Notes under the pieces: model-generated
Database searches by the model: none
The model's input: the letters and a program-made list of their open reading frames with translations, nothing else
Told to the model about the DNA's origin: nothing
Part shown: piece after piece, positions 60,496 through 64,000 of the stretch
Layout: each line of letters opens with the position of its first letter
How positions within the stretch are numbered: position 1 is the first letter of the stretch
Assembly: GCF_900156825.1 (NCBI RefSeq)
Contig: NZ_FTOV01000004.1
Location: forward strand, 124,001-188,000
Length of the DNA: 64,000 bases
Source: Chryseobacterium gambrini
Lineage (GTDB): Bacteria > Bacteroidota > Bacteroidia > Flavobacteriales > Weeksellaceae
Direction: 5' to 3'
Translations under genes and position numbers: made by a program

Positions 60496-63030
60496 CTAAG
60501 CTTCTTTAGGTTGGGTTTGCTTCTTATTTTTATTTAACCAAAAAATTCCGGCGCCGCTCAAAAGAACAAATAAACTAAAACAGATAAGCGAGATCCATTT
60601 TCCTTTTTCGATAACTTCGGGTTCGAAGACCATTCTCACGCTATGATTTCCCGCAGGAACGTGAACGGCACGAAGAAGATAATCTGCTTTGATGTAAGGA
60701 ACTTCTTTTTCATCGATGAAGAATTTCCATCCGTGAGGATAGTAAATTTCAGAAAAAACTGCCAATTGCGGAGTCTTAGACTGCGATTTAAATTCCAGTT
60801 CGTTGGGTTGATATTTCGTTAAATTGATGAAGGCTGTTGAGTCTGCCTGAACAGGTTTTCCGTCAAAATATTTTTTATCATCTGCGGAAATAACAGCGGT
60901 TCTTTTGCTGTTGATGGTTCCGATTGCTTTGATTTCCTGATTGGGAGATTCTACGAATTTAAGATCGCTTACAAACCATGCGTTTCCGTTGGCTTTAGGA
61001 TTCGGCATTGCCTGAGGTTGTTCCGGACCTCCTAAAACCAAATATTTTGCATTCAGAAGATTCAGGATATTCGGAACTTTTACGGAATCCATGATCTGGA
61101 AATATTCGTTGATTACATCATCGTATCTTCTCAGTTTTACCGCGTGATAACCTCCGATAGAAGATTTGAAATAAGAAGTGTTTGTTTCGCTGAATGTTCC
61201 TAAAATATTGTTGAAAATTCTGTAATGCGTTTTGTCTTTTTCGGCGATGGTTTCTAATGTTTTGTTCACATTTACATTCGCTAAAATAGGTTCCAGATTT
61301 GGATTTCCCTGAACTTTTTCAGCCATCAGATCTGAGCTTTCCGTCTGGAAGGGATTTTCGGCAAAGATTTTATCAACATAATTATCATCGTTCAGATAAC
61401 GTTTGTTAACCGTCCAAAGATCAAATAAACTGACTATTCCGATAATTACCAGAGCAATGTTCTGATTCAGCTTTTGCTTTAAGACAAGGAATAAAGCAGC
61501 AACTGCGATAGCAACATAAATAAATGCTTTGATGGCATCAATTCTGAATAATTTAAATCTTTCGTCTGTAAGATAATCCAGTAAGAAAGGAGGAAGATAG
61601 GTTTTTTCGTTCTCGGTATGAAATCCTAACAGAGATTTTCCGAAAACCAGTAAAATCAATACAAAACCTAAAGTTCCGCCTCCTACGTAAAGAAGTGTTT
61701 TTTGTTTGTATTCCTGTGTGAGTGTTTTATCTGTGAAGAATCTGTATAATCCGATGATCGCAATTAAAGGAAATAATAATTCTACAACCACCAAAATAGA
61801 AGAAGGTGCTCTGAATTTATTATAAAAAGGCACGAAATCGATGAAAAAGTCGGAAAGTGCCATGAAATTACTTCCCCAAGCTAAAAATACGGTGAGAATA
61901 GAAGCTCCTAAAATCCAGTAGCGGTATTTTTTCCATGCGATGAAGAATCCTAAAAGCGCAAGAAAACAAACAATAGCTCCCTGATAAGCAGGTCCTGAAG
62001 TTCCCGGCTGATCTCCCCAATAGGTTAGATTCCCGAAACCTTTGGAAATTCTGTCATATTCAGCTTGTGAACTTACGTTTTCCTGAACCAATTCCTGAAT
62101 TTTAGCCATCATTTCTTTTCCTTCCGGTTCCTGACTTCCGCCTCCCATTAATCTCGGGATGAAAAGGTTTAAGGTTTCCAGTTTTCCGTAACTCCACATC
62201 AGCATACTTTCTTTATCCATTCCGGAATCTCCGCCTGTATTGCTGCTGTTCGTAAGGATCTGCTTTCCACGAACGGTTTCTTTGATGTACTCTGAATTTG
62301 CCATGATTCTCTGAGAATTCATTCCGACTCCGATTAAACATGAAGCGGCAACAATTCCGGACGAAATCAGGAAGTGTTTCATTGGTGTTTTTTTCAGAAT
62401 ACCTCTTATCAGCTCAGAAAGGAATAAAAATCCTAACGCTAAGAAAAGATAATACGTCATCTGTGGGTGGTTTGCAGCAATCTGAAGCCCCATAAATAGG
62501 GTAGTGACAATGAAGCCCCAAATATATTGTTTCCGGATGTAGACGAGTAAAATTCCTGCTAAAAGCGGTGCGAAATATTCAATGGTATTGATTTTTCCGT
62601 TGTGTCCCGCAGCAATGGCAATATAAAAATAGGTGGAAAGTCCGAAAAAAGTAGCTCCTAAAAGGGCATATTTCCAGTTTCTTACCACAACCATTCCCAA
62701 AAGGAAAAATCCTGCGGAAAGAAGAAAAAGATAATTAACCGGTCTTGGCAGAAAATTCAGTTTGGAATCGATTTTTTTGATGATGTCTCCGTTAAACTGA
62801 CTTCCCATCTGATACGTCGGCATTCCTCCAAACATGGAATCGCTCCAGTAGGTTTCTTTTCCGGTATCGGCTCTGTAATCGAGAAGCTCTTTTGCACCGC
62901 CCCGATACTGCACGATATCATGCTGGAAAAGCTGCTTTCCCGTAAAAACAGGAGTGGAGTATAAAAATGCTAAAACGATAAATACAACTAATGAAATTGC
63001 AATATAAATCAGGTTTTTATTTTTCGCCAT
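60496..63030 (-). CDS. YfhO family membrane protein
   Basis: 844 residues: about 12 membrane helices in the first 540 residues, a soluble beta-rich domain (about 560-815) and a last helix before a basic tail. The pattern, including GGMPTYQMGSQ near residue 68, is that of YfhO, a GT-C-like family suggested to take part in glycosylation of lipoteichoic or other surface polymers. Next to a GT4 gene in the same direction. Substrate unknown. Confidence 0.82.
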   Translation of the reverse strand: MAKNKNLIYIAISLVVFIVLAFLYSTPVFTGKQLFQHDIVQYRGGAKELLDYRADTGKETYWSDSMFGGMPTYQMGSQFNGDIIKKIDSKLNFLPRPVNYLFLLSAGFFLLGMVVVRNWKYALLGATFFGLSTYFYIAIAAGHNGKINTIEYFAPLLAGILLVYIRKQYIWGFIVTTLFMGLQIAANHPQMTYYLFLALGFLFLSELIRGILKKTPMKHFLISSGIVAASCLIGVGMNSQRIMANSEYIKETVRGKQILTNSSNTGGDSGMDKESMLMWSYGKLETLNLFIPRLMGGGSQEPEGKEMMAKIQELVQENVSSQAEYDRISKGFGNLTYWGDQPGTSGPAYQGAIVCFLALLGFFIAWKKYRYWILGASILTVFLAWGSNFMALSDFFIDFVPFYNKFRAPSSILVVVELLFPLIAIIGLYRFFTDKTLTQEYKQKTLLYVGGGTLGFVLILLVFGKSLLGFHTENEKTYLPPFLLDYLTDERFKLFRIDAIKAFIYVAIAVAALFLVLKQKLNQNIALVIIGIVSLFDLWTVNKRYLNDDNYVDKIFAENPFQTESSDLMAEKVQGNPNLEPILANVNVNKTLETIAEKDKTHYRIFNNILGTFSETNTSYFKSSIGGYHAVKLRRYDDVINEYFQIMDSVKVPNILNLLNAKYLVLGGPEQPQAMPNPKANGNAWFVSDLKFVESPNQEIKAIGTINSKRTAVISADDKKYFDGKPVQADSTAFINLTKYQPNELEFKSQSKTPQLAVFSEIYYPHGWKFFIDEKEVPYIKADYLLRAVHVPAGNHSVRMVFEPEVIEKGKWISLICFSLFVLLSGAGIFWLNKNKKQTQPKEA

Positions 63031-63066
63031 GTTGATGGTTATTATCTAAATATTTTTTCGGAATTG

Positions 63067-63300
63067 TTACCTTTTATTGTTGTTTTCTTTTACCTCTTCA
63101 TAATCAACGGTTTCTGCGTCCCAGTTGATTTTTTTCTTCGTATTGTCTGAGTTTTTAATATCCTGCTCCCTTCTGTTTTCGTTTCTGTTCTGGTTAAACA
63201 GATAGCTGTGAAATTTTTTGAAAAAGATTCTCTTCAAAATATTCCACACAAAATAGATGATAATGGTTGCGAGTACAAACTCAAAAATATGTTTCATCAT
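63067..63300 (-). CDS. DUF4834 family small membrane protein
   Basis: 77 residues: one N-terminal membrane helix (FVLATIIIYFVWNILKRIFF) and a charged tail ending DAETVDYEEVKE, the normal DUF4834 layout. Lies 36 bp before yfhO on the same strand, which probably means co-transcription. The second ATG at 63297 could also start it. Confidence 0.82.
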   Translation of the reverse strand: MMKHIFEFVLATIIIYFVWNILKRIFFKKFHSYLFNQNRNENRREQDIKNSDNTKKKINWDAETVDYEEVKENNNKR

Positions 63301-63372
63301 AATAAAAATATTTAAGGTTTAATGCTCAAAGCTTCTGTAACGCTTTGACATTTCAACTTTAAACGATCTGCT

Positions 63373-64000
63373 TTATTTCGCAGAAGGATTTACCATTACA
63401 GAAGAATTGGAAACACTCGTCATAGACTGAGATTCTTTTCCTCTGGAAATACTTTCAATCTGTGTCGTTTTTACAGAAATATTCTGGTTTTTGATCCATC
63501 CTGTATTCTGGTCAAACGTAATCGTTCCGTTTTGTGTAAGTTCCGTGCTTAAGCTGTGCGTAACATCACCCTGATTTTCCTTATTAACTTTCTTAGGAAT
63601 TCCTCCGGTTACTGAAATTTCAGCCACTCCGTTTCCTACACTTTTCAGAATATAGTTAGACGTCACTTTAATTCTTCCCTGTGCATCAGCATTTTCGCTG
63701 TTTGTCCATTTTTCGCCGATTTTCGCACCTTTTTTAGGGATAATCGTTAAATTTTTATTGAACTGATCTCTAAGAACTTTTTCGTTAAAAGATTCCTTAA
63801 GACTTGCAACAACGCTTTCTTTCTGGTTTTTATCTTTAATCAGCGATCCTACAGAATTGGCAACTTTAGTGTAAACAGCATCAAAACCTGTAATAGAAAT
63901 TACATTTCCTTTGGTGTCCATCTTCATGTTCAGCTTATTTCCGGTCAATGCTCTGTTGATATTCCAGATCATCTTCAGGTCATCCTCTTTCGGGATCGGC
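63373..64000 (-). CDS. DUF6263-like protein, 5'-truncated by the window edge
   Basis: The frame remains open to base 64000, so the start is outside; 209 residues visible. The part seen is a soluble, beta-rich domain (MKMDTKGNVISITGFD, LTIIPKKGAKIGEKW, GTITFDQNTGWIKNQNISVK) typical of the DUF6263/secreted proteins of Flavobacteriia that carry a signal peptide upstream. Function unknown. Confidence 0.6.
   Translation of the reverse strand, partial: PIPKEDDLKMIWNINRALTGNKLNMKMDTKGNVISITGFDAVYTKVANSVGSLIKDKNQKESVVASLKESFNEKVLRDQFNKNLTIIPKKGAKIGEKWTNSENADAQGRIKVTSNYILKSVGNGVAEISVTGGIPKKVNKENQGDVTHSLSTELTQNGTITFDQNTGWIKNQNISVKTTQIESISRGKESQSMTSVSNSSVMVNPSAK

Overview
The window reads as chromosomal DNA of a Flavobacteriia member, most likely Chryseobacterium or a close Weeksellaceae relative. 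The basis is an AT-rich sequence, promoters of the Bacteroidota type (TTG, 19-20 bp, TAnnTTTG), a Flavobacteriia-style gene set (GLPGLI protein, DUF1343/NamZ, fused OlsF acyltransferase, WbqC, DUF5683, DUF4834, YfhO) and very short double-glycine leader peptides. No species name can be fixed from sequence alone.

Layout. 1-6.2 kb: end of a DUF5683 gene, dapB, a signal peptidase I followed by a paralogue that lacks both catalytic residues, WbqC, and a secreted subtilase. 6.3-7.5 kb: two lipoproteins, one OmpA-like. 7.6-11.2 kb: a four-gene set (UbiA-type DPPR synthase, DprE1-like oxidase, DprE2-like reductase, HAD phosphatase) that matches the mycobacterial decaprenyl-phospho-arabinose pathway. 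11.3-13.4 kb: cysteine desulfurase, thioredoxin and three tandem tRNA-Asp genes. 13.5-17.9 kb: an accessory block of one orphan gene and three secreted fibre-like proteins, the last with an exact-length 555-bp internal tandem duplication. 18-26.2 kb: L,D-transpeptidase, PDZ aspartyl protease, esterase, tyrS, an ECF sigma factor and HMG-CoA synthase.

26.2-30.8 kb: an AraC-regulated alcohol/aldehyde oxidation module (regulator, aldehyde dehydrogenase, zinc alcohol dehydrogenase, DUF779). 31-41 kb: DAACS transporter, CbpA/CbpM chaperone pair, cystathionine beta-synthase-like enzyme, FtsX-type permease, NamZ muramidase and a thioredoxin/DUF3575 membrane operon. 40.9-43.2 kb: a LytS-type sensor kinase and LytTR regulator followed on the same strand by two small leader peptides too short for ordinary gene calling; a third such peptide lies at 50.3 kb. 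43.6-64 kb: GLPGLI protein, two tRNA-Phe, olsF, aspartate kinase, fbp-menC, glnS, an MFS exporter, a TonB-dependent receptor facing a YpdA-like reductase, a glycosyltransferase, a GIY-YIG gene inside inverted repeats, YfhO, DUF4834 and the start-truncated end of a DUF6263-like gene.

Between the genes there are several families of structured dispersed repeats. Many of them touch stop codons: GCGTG/CACGC elements at 28.9 and 54.1 kb, a 37-bp inverted repeat carrying both stop codons of two convergent genes at 56.5 kb, and a GIY-YIG unit at 60.1 kb whose terminal repeat supplies the gene's stop. The most system-like candidates are the arabinose-donor pathway, the LytS/LytTR-peptide locus and the GIY-YIG inverted-repeat unit.
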